DNA of 64,000 nt from the NCBI GenBank assembly GCA_965237635.1, contig CBDEFX010000002.1, positions 1,488,001-1,552,000 on the forward strand. The letters are read 5' to 3'. This document shows positions 1-8,312 of the stretch, in pieces. Within the stretch, counting starts at the first letter, position 1; each line of letters opens with the position of its first letter. The notes below the pieces were generated by a model. The model worked only from the letters and a program-made list of their open reading frames with translations, was not told the DNA's origin and searched no databases. Origin of the DNA: CBDEFX01 sp965237635 (lineage in GTDB: Bacteria; Chloroflexota; Dehalococcoidia; Lucifugimonadales; CAUZJF01). The position numbers were made by a program, and so were the translations under genes.

Positions 1-1861
1 TGTTAATGGGCGTCGCCGCCATCAACCGGAGGAAGGTCCGGCTTACGGTGATGGCCGAGAACATGCTTATCCCAACGCCGATCGCCAGAGTGATGGCGAA
101 GCTTTTCACTATCGTGGCTCCCAGAGCGTCGGCGAACCAGAATAGGATGCCGCATGTGATGAGTGTCGACACGTTGCTGTCGCGTATCGCCGGCCACGCC
201 CGGTTGAACCCGAGGTTGATGGCCGATAGCAACGTTCTTCCCGACCGCATCTCTTCCTTCATGCGTTCGAAAATGAGGATGTTGGCGTCCACCGCCATAC
301 CGATGGACAGGATGGCTGCCGCCACGCCGGAGAGCTCGAGGGTGACGGGCGCTATCTTGAACACAGCTAGGACCAGCGAGGCGTATATCGCCAGGGCGAG
401 GGCGGCGACTATCCCTGGCACCCTGTAGTACAGCACCATGAATAGCAACACGAGAGAAAGCCCGACCAGCCCGGCCACCACGCTCTTGGCAAGGGAGTCG
501 GCGCCAAGGATGGCGTCCACGTCTCGCTCTCTGATCAGCTCTATCGGAATGGGGAGCCGGCCCGACTCGAGCAGCAGGGAGATGTCCCTGACCCGCTCGA
601 AGGTGAAGTCGCGCCCCTCGATGAATGCTGCCCCGCCGATGATAGGCTGACGTACGGTCGAGGCGATCAGCTCTTTGTCATCCAATATGATAACGAGCAG
701 GTCCGACGAGCCGGCTATTCCGGTGGTGATCTCGGCGAACTTCCGCCCACCCTCGGAGTTGAACTCGATGTTTACGATGGGCAGCCCTGAACCCTGATGC
801 TGGCCTGGATACGCCCTGGCCATGTCGTCTCCCGTCAGCCCGACGTCCTCGTCTTCCTTGCCGAGCAGCTGGGTTAGCCTCAGCTCAGAGATTCCGCCGA
901 ACACTTCTTCAGCCGCTGCCACGTCAGGATATGCCCCGATCAGGCTGATGGTAAAGCTGTTGCTGTCGTCTACGCGCTGGATATACGGCTCACCCCCAAG
1001 CGAGATCACCTGGCCGCTCGGTAGCGGCAGGACGAGGGAGTATGGTATCTGGAGCTGGAGGGTTGAGGTATCGGCCGCCGATAGCTCCAGCAGGTTTACA
1101 TAGATGTCACCGGTACCCGGCACCTCTTCGCCGGTCTCCTGGTCTATCTCCATCGTGCCGGGGACCGGCTCTATGCTCTCGCGCAGGTTGTCCACGAAGA
1201 GCGCGAACGCCTCAGCTCCATCATCCGTGAACTCGAGCACCACGGCTGGGGTTGGGGTAGCACCTTGAGCTGCGCTCTCGAAGGCAGCTACGGTCGTGGT
1301 CGCGAGCCCCGCTGTGCTGGTCGCCGTCGGCTCGGTGCTCGTTGCTGTCGGAAACCTGGGCGTCACCAGAGGGTCTTCTTGCCCCAGGGCTTTTACCGTG
1401 ACACTGACGATCTCGTCGCTGTCGACTCCCGGTATGTCCGAGACCACATTTAGTCTGCGATGCTTGTACACCAACTGTGCGGTCTCGCCTATCAGCTCCT
1501 TCGCCCTCTCGAGATCGGTAATGCCCGGGAGCTGGACGAGCAGCCGGTCGTCTCCTACGAGCTGGATGATAGGCCTGCCGAGCCCGGACGCGTTTACCCG
1601 CCTTTCGATAGTCTTCTGAAGCGCGGCCATCTGGTCCGCACTAGGGGCTAGCTGTTCTCCAGTTACCGGGTCTATGATGGAGGCCTGATATCTCAGGTCG
1701 GCGCCACCCTGCAAGTCCAGACCTAGAGTCAGTCCGAGGATGGTGTCGCCCCCGCGCTCGAACCTTCCAATCTTTATGGTCTGGAGGCTAAGGATGAGGC
1801 CGGCTGCGACCACCAGCACCGCGATCAACGCTAGAGTCCGGGCGTACCTACGCACCGTCAC
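1..1861 (-). CDS. secD: Protein translocase subunit SecD (3' end cut by window edge)
   Basis: SecD works with SecF and SecYEG in the inner membrane and uses the proton motive force to pull exported proteins out of the channel. My translation starts at GTG 1861 and has an N-terminal membrane helix (about residues 7-26). A large extracytoplasmic domain with a Thr/Pro-rich linker near residues 175-205 follows, then a block of membrane helices holding the SecD/SecF signature GMAVDANILIFERMKEEM. About 620 residues are present and the frame is open at base 1, so the stop or a fused SecF lies outside. The start overlaps the upstream cca gene by 14 nt, implying translational coupling; a second GTG at 1855 is an alternative. 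No in-frame ATG lies near the start. Confidence 0.93.
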   Translation of the reverse strand, partial: MTVRRYARTLALIAVLVVAAGLILSLQTIKIGRFERGGDTILGLTLGLDLQGGADLRYQASIIDPVTGEQLAPSADQMAALQKTIERRVNASGLGRPIIQLVGDDRLLVQLPGITDLERAKELIGETAQLVYKHRRLNVVSDIPGVDSDEIVSVTVKALGQEDPLVTPRFPTATSTEPTATSTAGLATTTVAAFESAAQGATPTPAVVLEFTDDGAEAFALFVDNLRESIEPVPGTMEIDQETGEEVPGTGDIYVNLLELSAADTSTLQLQIPYSLVLPLPSGQVISLGGEPYIQRVDDSNSFTISLIGAYPDVAAAEEVFGGISELRLTQLLGKEDEDVGLTGDDMARAYPGQHQGSGLPIVNIEFNSEGGRKFAEITTGIAGSSDLLVIILDDKELIASTVRQPIIGGAAFIEGRDFTFERVRDISLLLESGRLPIPIELIRERDVDAILGADSLAKSVVAGLVGLSLVLLFMVLYYRVPGIVAALALAIYASLVLAVFKIAPVTLELSGVAAAILSIGMAVDANILIFERMKEEMRSGRTLLSAINLGFNRAWPAIRDSNVSTLITCGILFWFADALGATIVKSFAITLAIGVGISMFSAITVSRTFLRLMAATPIN

Positions 1862-3359
1862 CTCCAGCACCTAGATTAGCTTTTACCAGCTCCATAGCCT
1901 CTTCTCTCGTTCCGATCTCCCCGCTCGCCTGCGCCTCTCGGACCAGCTCCAGCATGACCCCCACTGTTGGACCGGGGTCCAGGGCGAACGTTCTCACTAC
2001 GTCATGTCCATTGATGAGTCTGGGCTTGCGTTCAGACCGCTTGGGCGCCTGGCCCTCGCGTAAGATGTGGCCGACGACCCGGCAGTGGTCTGCCCACTCC
2101 TGTTCGCCAAGGTAGGGCCCTCTGGCCGCCAGATAGTCCGCCAGGTTCAGGTAGAGGGTATCGATGGCTGCGTCGCCAACGTCTCGATAATACCTGTAGA
2201 TGGCCCGTGGAGTCGGAAGCTGTCCGTCGGGGGCCATCTGGCTCGGCCGGAGGTGGTGCTCCACCATGCCGCTCACAAGCTCTATCCCACGCCGGCTCAG
2301 CCTCAGGCGGCCCAATATCTCCTCGGCCATTTCCGCCCCAACCTGATGGTGTCCCAAGAATCGTATGCGCCCGGTGGTCTCGACTGTCCTTGTGGCCGGC
2401 TTGGCGATGTCATGCAGCAGCGCGGCCAGCTTCAAGAGCGTTAGCCTGCTGTGGCCGTCGCTGCCTGCCTGATCGAAATGATCCTTCATAGATAGAAAGT
2501 CGGCTGCCTGCTCCGCATCGAACGGGTTGGCTTCAGAACCGACGGGAGCAAAAAGGCGTTCCACCTGACTCGCGGTCTCGATGCAATGGGTGAACACGTC
2601 CCAGTGGTGCTCTTTCGGCTGAGTCACTCCTACTGCAGTGGCTAGCTCCGGTATGACCAGGCGCAGCAGCCCGAGCCCGTCCAACAGGCGAAGCGACGAC
2701 GAAGCGGACGGTGCGGCGAGGAGTTTAAGGAGCTCGTCTCTGACCCGCTCCTGGGCAATGGTTTTCAAGAGGCGTGCCTGGCTTCCGATCGCATCGGCAG
2801 TCTCGTCGGCCAGGCTGAAGTCCAGTTCAGCGGCCAACCGGGGCCCACGCATAAGGCGGGCCGGGTCGTCGGTGAATACCGAAGCGGACAACGCCCTAAC
2901 TGTCCGGTTGCTGAGGTCTTGCTTGCCGTCGTAGGGGTCGATGAGCCGGATTTCGGCCCCAGGGGTCGAGGCCTCCGCAGTCGACACCGCCATCGCGTCG
3001 AGCGTGAAGTCCCTTCGGCTCAGGTCTTTAAGGATCCCGTCGCGCATAGGCGTGAGGTCAATGACAGGTGCGCCCTCTAGGTCGGGCGCGACCACTCTCA
3101 CGATCTCCCTTTCATCGTCCAACTGCACGGAGCGGCCGCCAAAGTGTTCGGCGAGTCTGGCCCCGACCTCCCGAGTGTCATCGGCAACAGCGAGGTCGAC
3201 GTCGGAGGTCTCCCTGCCCAGCAGCGCGTCCCTGACGACGCCGCCCACAAGGTAGGCCTGGATCCCGGCAGACGCAAGATATTCCCCCAAAGCGTTTACT
3301 ATTGGGGGAAAATCAGACGTGAGCAAGGAAGCTGGTTCGGCTTCTTGAGGAGGACTCAT
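1848..3359 (-). CDS. cca: CCA tRNA nucleotidyltransferase / poly(A) polymerase family with HD domain
   Basis: Class II nucleotidyltransferases add or repair the 3' CCA of tRNA. The head domain shows LVGGVVRD, the metal-binding pair DVDLAV and RRDFTLDAMAVS. The neck has DDPARLMRGPRLA, in which the usual LRAxRFA is degenerate. The C-terminal half carries an HD phosphohydrolase domain (LLHDIAKP, GHHQVG, VEHHLRP). An ATG further upstream (3473) would overlap def; ATG 3359 gives a normal 503-residue protein, so I prefer it. The gene sits 19 bp after def and overlaps secD. A second, HD-less homologue is at 44570-45805, so the two may divide CC and A addition; the sequence alone does not decide this. 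Confidence 0.9.
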   Translation of the reverse strand: MSPPQEAEPASLLTSDFPPIVNALGEYLASAGIQAYLVGGVVRDALLGRETSDVDLAVADDTREVGARLAEHFGGRSVQLDDEREIVRVVAPDLEGAPVIDLTPMRDGILKDLSRRDFTLDAMAVSTAEASTPGAEIRLIDPYDGKQDLSNRTVRALSASVFTDDPARLMRGPRLAAELDFSLADETADAIGSQARLLKTIAQERVRDELLKLLAAPSASSSLRLLDGLGLLRLVIPELATAVGVTQPKEHHWDVFTHCIETASQVERLFAPVGSEANPFDAEQAADFLSMKDHFDQAGSDGHSRLTLLKLAALLHDIAKPATRTVETTGRIRFLGHHQVGAEMAEEILGRLRLSRRGIELVSGMVEHHLRPSQMAPDGQLPTPRAIYRYYRDVGDAAIDTLYLNLADYLAARGPYLGEQEWADHCRVVGHILREGQAPKRSERKPRLINGHDVVRTFALDPGPTVGVMLELVREAQASGEIGTREEAMELVKANLGAGGDGA

Positions 3360-3378
3360 TAGGAGTAGTAAGCGAACA

Positions 3379-3909
3379 TCACCCGATCGCCACTTCGACC
3401 GGTGCCTCTTCAGGGGCTGGCTCGACCTTGGTGAACTGCTCGTGCTCCTTGAGATGGTCCATGTACAGGACACCGTTGAGATGGTCGATCTCGTGCTCCA
3501 AGGCTTGCGCCAAGAGACCTTCAGCGCGAAAGCGGACTGGCTTAGACGTGCGGTCCAGGCCTTTGGCCTTTACCCAGATGGCCCGGGTGATTATCCCCAT
3601 ATACCCTGGCACGCTCAAGCAGGACTCTTCCACCTCTCGCTCGCCTTCCCGGTGAGTGATCTCCGGGTTGACGTATACCCGCGCCTCCTCCTCTTCCGGC
3701 ATCAGGAGCACTATGACACGGCGAAGGACACCGACCTGATTGGCGGCGAGCCCGACGCCGTGAACCTCCATCAAGGTGTCGATCATGTCGTCTGCCAAAC
3801 GCTGGACAGACCCATCGATCTTCCTCACCTTCTTGGCCTTTTGCCTGAGGACAGCATGAGGGAACTCGTATATAGGCAAGACTGCCAACTCGACTCTCCT
3901 GGGCGTCAC
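3379..3909 (-). CDS. def: Peptide deformylase
   Basis: This cytoplasmic metalloenzyme removes the formyl group from the initiator methionine of nascent proteins. At 176 residues it is normal length. All three family motifs are present: GVGLAANQ (51-58), ESCLS (95-99, with metal ligand C97; the usual second residue is G) and HEIDH (139-143, metal-binding histidines and catalytic E140). A short acidic/proline-rich tail follows the last helix. It is the first gene of a leftward def-cca-secD run, with a good promoter just upstream at 3942-3971. The start may be GTG. Confidence 0.96.
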   Translation of the reverse strand: MTPRRVELAVLPIYEFPHAVLRQKAKKVRKIDGSVQRLADDMIDTLMEVHGVGLAANQVGVLRRVIVLLMPEEEEARVYVNPEITHREGEREVEESCLSVPGYMGIITRAIWVKAKGLDRTSKPVRFRAEGLLAQALEHEIDHLNGVLYMDHLKEHEQFTKVEPAPEEAPVEVAIG

Positions 3910-3941
3910 GGTATGCGGTCTAACGTTACGGACGTTCTGTG

Positions 3942-3971
3942 ATTATATCCAGCGCAGGACTCGGCTGTAAA
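3942..3971 (-). promoter_or_regulatory. Sigma70-type promoter for def-cca-secD
   Basis: On the minus strand, TTTACA (3966-3971, 5 of 6 consensus) and a perfect TATAAT (3942-3947) are separated by 18 bp. The expected transcription start lies about 25 nt before the def start codon. The IS66 element is inserted about 60 bp further upstream and does not disrupt the promoter. Confidence 0.65.
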
Positions 3972-4027
3972 GGTAAGGCGCCCCCATCGTTCCTCTGTAG
4001 ATAGCGTTGAGGGCCGTAGGAAAACAG

Positions 4028-4035
4028 GTGCGCAA
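4028..4035. repeat. Target-site duplication, left copy (GTGCGCAA)
   Basis: Eight bases identical to 5481-5488, directly abutting the left terminal repeat of the IS66 element. Confidence 0.9.
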
Positions 4036-5480
4036 GTAACTGTTCAGAGTTGAGGGGAAACGAGCAGGTTGCGGCAGTGGAGGAGTGGGTTAAGGTCGTT
4101 GGCCCTCCAGGTGCCAAAGAGGGATGCGAGAGCCATTTTGGTGTTGGTGCCCCGTTCAGAGCGAGTGCCGCCGCTGATCTTACGGCTGACCGCCAGGTGC
4201 CGTAAGCTCCGTTCAGCCGCATTGTTCTCGGGTGGCACACCCGGGTGGGAAACGAAGACGAACAGTTCCTTGATGAACCGTTCTATGCGCCGGCAGAGCT
4301 TGGCTTGAGGCGCAGTATCGTCGTTGGAGAAGGGCTGGCACAGCGACAGCAGAAGTTTCTCCAGCATCAACTGGTTGGGAGACGCTGACGGGTGTGAGCC
4401 AGACGCCGGTCGGCTGCGGGCGTCAGTGCACGCCTTTGCCCGGTCATAGAGTTGGCGCACCGCTGTAGCCCATAGGGCGAGGCCCATGTCTTGAGGGTAC
4501 AGCGCCTCAAGCTCATTGATGTCCCGCAACAGGTGTACCCAGCAGCGCTGCTTGAGGCCGGGGTAGTGACTGTATGCAGCGTAGAAGTCACTCACCAGCA
4601 CTCCGCTGAAGAGTCTGCTCTCGCCCTGACCGGGGGACTCGCCCAACACCTCGTCCACCACACCCTTGCCGCGGCCACGGCGTAGGAAGTATCGCTCCGT
4701 GGGAGTGCTGAAGGTCCAGACATAGCCGTTGGCCCCATCCTGCCGCCAGCCGGTCTCATCTGCATGCACTACCGGAGAGCCACGTATGCGCTCCAGCATC
4801 TCAGCCACTACCGGTTGGGCCCGTTGGGCCGTGGCGTGTACTACGTCAATGATGGCGCCCACGCTCAGCTCCAACTGATGTACCGTTTGCAGGTACCACT
4901 GGATGCTCCTCACCGGCAGCCGCCCCTCTTCTCGCAGCGTAACAATAAGGCTCACCAGGTTGACCCCCAAGCGCCGCCGCCCCATTGCTAAGCCCTCCAA
5001 CGGCTCTTGAGGCAACCGCCGCTTGTCGCACAGCGGACATATCCGGGCCACAAAGACGTGCTCGATCACCTCTGCTGGCACCATCGGAAGCTCGATGACT
5101 TCTCGTGTCCGCTGAACCCAGCCGCCTGACAGGCCCGTCCCGCACTCCGGGCACGACTCAGGAGCATGTATCACCCGCTGCGTGGGTTCCATCCGCCGTC
5201 GGGCAAAGCCGTGGAGACGACGCTTACGGGGTCCGTTCCTCTCAGGCTGATGCCGCTTGACGAACCGCTTGTTGCCCGGCATCCCTGCGGTCGGGCCGCG
5301 GATGCTCAGCTGAGCATCCAACTCCTCTACACGCTGCCGCAACTCGGCTATCACCGCCAGCAGCGTCTCACGGCTCGCACTCTGCAGGTCTACTTCAGCT
5401 TCCACCTCTCCCTTATGACATCACTGCCACTCGCAACGCTAGGGGGTCTTAGGTTCATCCCTTTAAGTCTGAACAGTTAC
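4036..5480 (-). mobile_element. Complete IS66-family insertion sequence (ISBst12-like, single transposase gene)
   Basis: The 1,445-bp element begins and ends with inverted copies of GTAACTGTTCAGA, continuing imperfectly for about 10 more bases (left end from 4036, right end read back from 5480). Both ends start with GTAA, as is typical of IS66 elements. The 8-bp sequence GTGCGCAA occurs directly outside each end (4028-4035 and 5481-5488), the size of target duplication made by this family. One transposase gene fills the element and there are no tnpA/tnpB genes. Intact ends and a perfect duplication suggest a recent insertion. Confidence 0.93.
4044..5405 (-). CDS. IS66 family transposase (TnpC)
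   Basis: This 453-residue DDE transposase has the family layout: an N-terminal coiled leader, a zinc-finger region (CPECG and CPLC near residues 85-130), then the catalytic domain with VVHADETGW, VSDFYAAYS and the C-terminal NNAAERSLR containing the last acidic residue. No internal stop or frameshift is seen, so it is probably active. The gene runs almost end to end inside the element. Confidence 0.95.
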   Translation of the reverse strand: MEAEVDLQSASRETLLAVIAELRQRVEELDAQLSIRGPTAGMPGNKRFVKRHQPERNGPRKRRLHGFARRRMEPTQRVIHAPESCPECGTGLSGGWVQRTREVIELPMVPAEVIEHVFVARICPLCDKRRLPQEPLEGLAMGRRRLGVNLVSLIVTLREEGRLPVRSIQWYLQTVHQLELSVGAIIDVVHATAQRAQPVVAEMLERIRGSPVVHADETGWRQDGANGYVWTFSTPTERYFLRRGRGKGVVDEVLGESPGQGESRLFSGVLVSDFYAAYSHYPGLKQRCWVHLLRDINELEALYPQDMGLALWATAVRQLYDRAKACTDARSRPASGSHPSASPNQLMLEKLLLSLCQPFSNDDTAPQAKLCRRIERFIKELFVFVSHPGVPPENNAAERSLRHLAVSRKISGGTRSERGTNTKMALASLFGTWRANDLNPLLHCRNLLVSPQL

Positions 5481-5488
5481 GTGCGCAA
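5481..5488. repeat. Target-site duplication, right copy (GTGCGCAA)
   Basis: Eight bases identical to 4028-4035, directly abutting the right terminal repeat of the IS66 element. Confidence 0.9.
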
Positions 5489-5802
5489 AAGACCCTTGAC
5501 AAATTGACCTTCTCGCCATAAGGTTCTGACTAAGGGGGGCCACAGATGGGCTGCAACCCGCCGAGCCGGAGTTGTAGGCCTGTCTGATGGTCGCGAGTCG
5601 TGCCAAGTACCGCAGTTATTTCATAAGGCCTCGATTTACGGTGTCCACGGAGGCCTTGGGTCGTCTCCCCTTCATGCTGAGCCGTATCTCGCCTGGGGTG
5701 TAACAGCTTGAGTCTCAGCTGCGTTAACCCTAGCAGTGGTTCGTCCGCCGGGGATGAGTTGGACCGCACGTACCTAGGAAATACTGTCAGGAGAGGTGCC
5801 CT
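5489..5802. other. Intergenic region without a recognisable gene
   Basis: This 314-bp stretch lies between the IS66 right end and the MBL hydrolase gene. A 79-codon minus-strand frame (5530-5769) resembles nothing I recognise and lacks a clear ribosome-binding site. The last 15 bases hold the ribosome-binding site of the next gene. Confidence 0.5.
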
Positions 5803-6639
5803 GTGAAGCTCGGAGGGACTTCAGTCAACGTCGTCAGCGACGGTACGATCCTGGTCGACGGCGGGTCCGTATTCGGTCAGGTCCCCAAGGCGCATTGGGA
5901 GCTTCAGATGAAACCGGACCGGAAAAACCGGATCCGGATGGGGCTGAACTGCTTGCTGGTACAGACGCCCACCATGAACGTACTGGTGGACACGGGGGCT
6001 GGATCCAAACGGTCCGACAAGTTCAGGGATCTCTACGGCCTGAACGGCAACAAGCTGCTTAAAGACCTAAAGAAGTTCGGCTTGACGGCGCGGGACATAG
6101 ACGCGGTGGTCCTTACCCATCTCCACTTCGACCACGGGGGCGGTTGCACCAAACTGGACCGCTCCGGTAACGCCGTCCCGACCTTCACCAAAGCCAAGTA
6201 TATGGTCCAAAGGGCCTGCTGGGAGCAAGCCAGCGACCCAAACGAGCGGGAGGAAGGCTCGTACTACGCCGACGATTTTCTTCCGCTTGAGGAGAATGGT
6301 TCGCTTACCTTGCTGGACGGCGACACCGAGATCGCCCCCGGCGTGAGAACTCAGGTCACCGACGGTCATTCCGGTGGTCATCAGATCGTGCTCGTAGAAG
6401 CGGGAAGCGAGCGGATCGCTTACCTGGGTGACCTGATCCCGACGCCCTACCACGTGCCGCTAGCCAGCATCGCCGCGTTCGACCAGTCGCCCAACGACAC
6501 GCTGCAGCAGAAGCGCGACATGCTCAAGATGGCCATGGAGGGAGGCTGGCTTCTCGTCTTCGGACATGGGTTCTTGCCGCGCGCCGGGTACGTGGAGCAT
6601 CGCAACGGCAAGTCGCAGTTCCGGCCCGTAGATATCTAG
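5803..6639 (+). CDS. MBL-fold metallo-hydrolase
   Basis: This 278-residue cytoplasmic metallo-beta-lactamase-fold protein is probably a hydrolase of a thioester, lactone or phosphodiester; the substrate cannot be read from sequence. The zinc motif HLHFDH is at 106-111, with DTGAG upstream (63-67), a third-site histidine in DGHSGGH (187-193), the bridging Asp in YLGD (about 210) and a final GHG near 255. There is no signal peptide. The GTG start is supported by AGGAGAGG 6-7 nt upstream. It stands alone on the plus strand and is followed by a palindromic repeat. Confidence 0.85.
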   Translation: MKLGGTSVNVVSDGTILVDGGSVFGQVPKAHWELQMKPDRKNRIRMGLNCLLVQTPTMNVLVDTGAGSKRSDKFRDLYGLNGNKLLKDLKKFGLTARDIDAVVLTHLHFDHGGGCTKLDRSGNAVPTFTKAKYMVQRACWEQASDPNEREEGSYYADDFLPLEENGSLTLLDGDTEIAPGVRTQVTDGHSGGHQIVLVEAGSERIAYLGDLIPTPYHVPLASIAAFDQSPNDTLQQKRDMLKMAMEGGWLLVFGHGFLPRAGYVEHRNGKSQFRPVDI

Positions 6640-6651
6640 CCACGAGGGATT

Positions 6652-6690
6652 TACCTCCTCTCCCTCTGGGAGAGGATTGAGGTGAGGGTG
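6652..6690. repeat. Dispersed hairpin repeat (CTCCC...GGGAG + AGGTGAGGG type)
   Basis: CTCTCCCTCTGGGAGAG hairpin followed by a G-rich tail. Related copies lie near 30644, 39766, 45808, 51984, 55996 and 59454. Confidence 0.7.
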
Positions 6691-6721
6691 TTTCCTCCCC
6701 TCGGACTAGCTGTGACAATAT

Positions 6722-8059
6722 CTATCGGAGGACCTGGGCAACGACCAGGTTCTCCGCTTGTTTCAGGAGTCTTGCCGGGGTGATCTCACCGGCAAGCGGC
6801 TTGGAGCTATCGGCCACTACCCTGATGTAGTTGTCTGTGAGGCCCGTCCAGTCGCTTGGGCGATTTCGGACCTTCGGGCTCTCCCACAGTACCGATCGGG
6901 TAGTGCCGAGAAAGCGCTTTCTGAAGGCGGCGGAGTAACGCTGGGACAGTGAGAGCAGCCCTTGCACCCGCCTGGACTTGGTCATAGGGTCTACCTGTTC
7001 GGTAAAGTGCGCGGCCGACGTACCGGGCCGGACCGAGTAAGGGAAGACGTGCATGGCGGCGAAACCGACTTCGTCGCACAGGCCGTAGGTCTGCTCAAAG
7101 TCATCCTCGGTCTCACCAGGGAACCCCACGATGACGTCGGCCGTAATCGACACGCCCGGTACCGCGTCCCTGATCATCTGGACAGAGTCAACGTACTGGC
7201 GCGCTGTATAACGACGCCGCATCCGTTTCAGCACTGCGTCGCTCCCGCTCTGCAGCGCAAGGTGAAAGTGCGGACACAGCCGTGGGTCCGACCACAACCG
7301 CAGCATTCCGGCGTCGATCTCCTGGGGCTGAAGGGACGACACCCGTAGCCGGAGAAGGTCGGTCTCGCGGAGAATGCGCTCTAATAGGCCGGTAAGGCTG
7401 ATGTCCGGCAGGTCGAAGCCGTAGGTCCCGAGCTGCGTGCCCGTAAGCACGACCTCCTTGTAGCCCTGGGCAACGTGCGTCTTGATTCGCTGCAGTATTT
7501 CCTCTGGCGGAATGCTGCGCTCTCTGCCGCGGACCTTCGGAACGATGCAGTATGCGCAGACCTGGTCGCAACCCTCCTGGATCTTGATCATGGCCCTGGT
7601 GCGGGTAATCGGTGGGCTCGGTATCGGCGGTTCGGTGCCGAGCGCGCACGGGCCCACGGTCTCCCCTTTCCACTCGACCACCTGCTTCACCAAACTCGGC
7701 TTGTCGGAGTTTCCGACGACCAAGTCCACTTCCGCGAGGCCATTTAGTTCTGTCGAAGCCCGTTGCGCGTAGCACCCTGTGGCTACGATGGTCCCGTTGG
7801 GATTGCGGCGGCGCGCAGCCCGCAGGGCCTGTCGTGCCTTCCTGTCGGCAATGTGGGTCACCGTACAGGTGTTGACCAGGTGGACGCCGGCGGGCTCGTT
7901 TTCGGCGACAATGCGAAAGCCGGCCTGCGTGAATTGCGACTCGAGGACCCCGGAGTCCGCCTGGTTGAGCTTGCACCCGTGGGTCTCGATGGCGACAGTC
8001 GGCCGATCGGCGAGGTCAGGCGGGTAGGGGACGGCGGCTGGGTCTCGACTTTGCGGCAT
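6722..8059 (-). CDS. mtaB: tRNA (N6-threonylcarbamoyladenosine(37)) methylthiotransferase MtaB
   Basis: This radical-SAM enzyme inserts a methylthio group into t6A37 of tRNA. The 445 residues show the UPF0004 domain with its three iron-sulfur cysteines (C29 in THGCKLNQ, C65 in NTCTVT, C96 in TGCYAQR). The radical-SAM cluster is CDQVCAYC (C164, C168, C171), and a C-terminal TRAM-like domain follows. The THGCKLNQ/TGCYAQR wording fits MtaB better than MiaB or RimO. It is transcribed alone from a strong promoter whose -10 box lies only 12 nt from the ATG. Confidence 0.93.
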   Translation of the reverse strand: MPQSRDPAAVPYPPDLADRPTVAIETHGCKLNQADSGVLESQFTQAGFRIVAENEPAGVHLVNTCTVTHIADRKARQALRAARRRNPNGTIVATGCYAQRASTELNGLAEVDLVVGNSDKPSLVKQVVEWKGETVGPCALGTEPPIPSPPITRTRAMIKIQEGCDQVCAYCIVPKVRGRERSIPPEEILQRIKTHVAQGYKEVVLTGTQLGTYGFDLPDISLTGLLERILRETDLLRLRVSSLQPQEIDAGMLRLWSDPRLCPHFHLALQSGSDAVLKRMRRRYTARQYVDSVQMIRDAVPGVSITADVIVGFPGETEDDFEQTYGLCDEVGFAAMHVFPYSVRPGTSAAHFTEQVDPMTKSRRVQGLLSLSQRYSAAFRKRFLGTTRSVLWESPKVRNRPSDWTGLTDNYIRVVADSSKPLAGEITPARLLKQAENLVVAQVLR

Positions 8060-8071
8060 TAGCTACCAGGC

Positions 8072-8101
8072 ATTATAGGTAGGCGTGGGGATCACCGTCA
8101 A
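8072..8101 (-). promoter_or_regulatory. Sigma70-type promoter for mtaB, near-leaderless
   Basis: On the minus strand TTGACG (8096-8101, 5 of 6) and TATAAT (8072-8077) have an 18-bp spacer. Twelve nt separate the -10 box from ATG 8059, leaving an expected leader of only about 5-6 nt and no room for a Shine-Dalgarno. Confidence 0.7.
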
Positions 8102-8142
8102 CACAGTGGGACGCCTACAACGGGACCTACTGATCCAACGGG

Positions 8143-8255
8143 CCTCTCGATACGGCGCTAGGAAGCGCCTACTCGGGGTATACGGGGGGACAGAGTTGAC
8201 TCCCACCGAATATCCCGAGTATTCCCAATGCCCCCATCGGGACGTATCGAGGGAC
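8143..8255. repeat. Two copies of the CCCGAGTAGTCCCGAT palindromic repeat family
   Basis: 8143-8178 has the outer arms (CTCTCGATACG and TACTCGGGG) with a different central stem. 8211-8255 has the standard order: CCCGAGTA, a CCCAAT/ATCGGG stem and ACGTATCGAGGGAC. The family recurs at 9562-9910, 12713-12773, 34791-34830, 38179-38218 and 60171-60208. Confidence 0.75.
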
Positions 8256-8312
8256 TTTTCGGCTGGGGATTTAGTATCGGGCAGCGGCCGAGGGCTGAGG
8301 TATCCTCAAAAA

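Noticed and set aside
6..1651. Several plus-strand frames over the first 1.6 kb
   Set aside because: They are shadows of secD, which reads cleanly on the minus strand with all family motifs.
5530..5769. 79-codon minus-strand frame beside the IS66 element
   Set aside because: No family resemblance, no ribosome-binding site and shadow-like composition; left as unassigned intergenic DNA.
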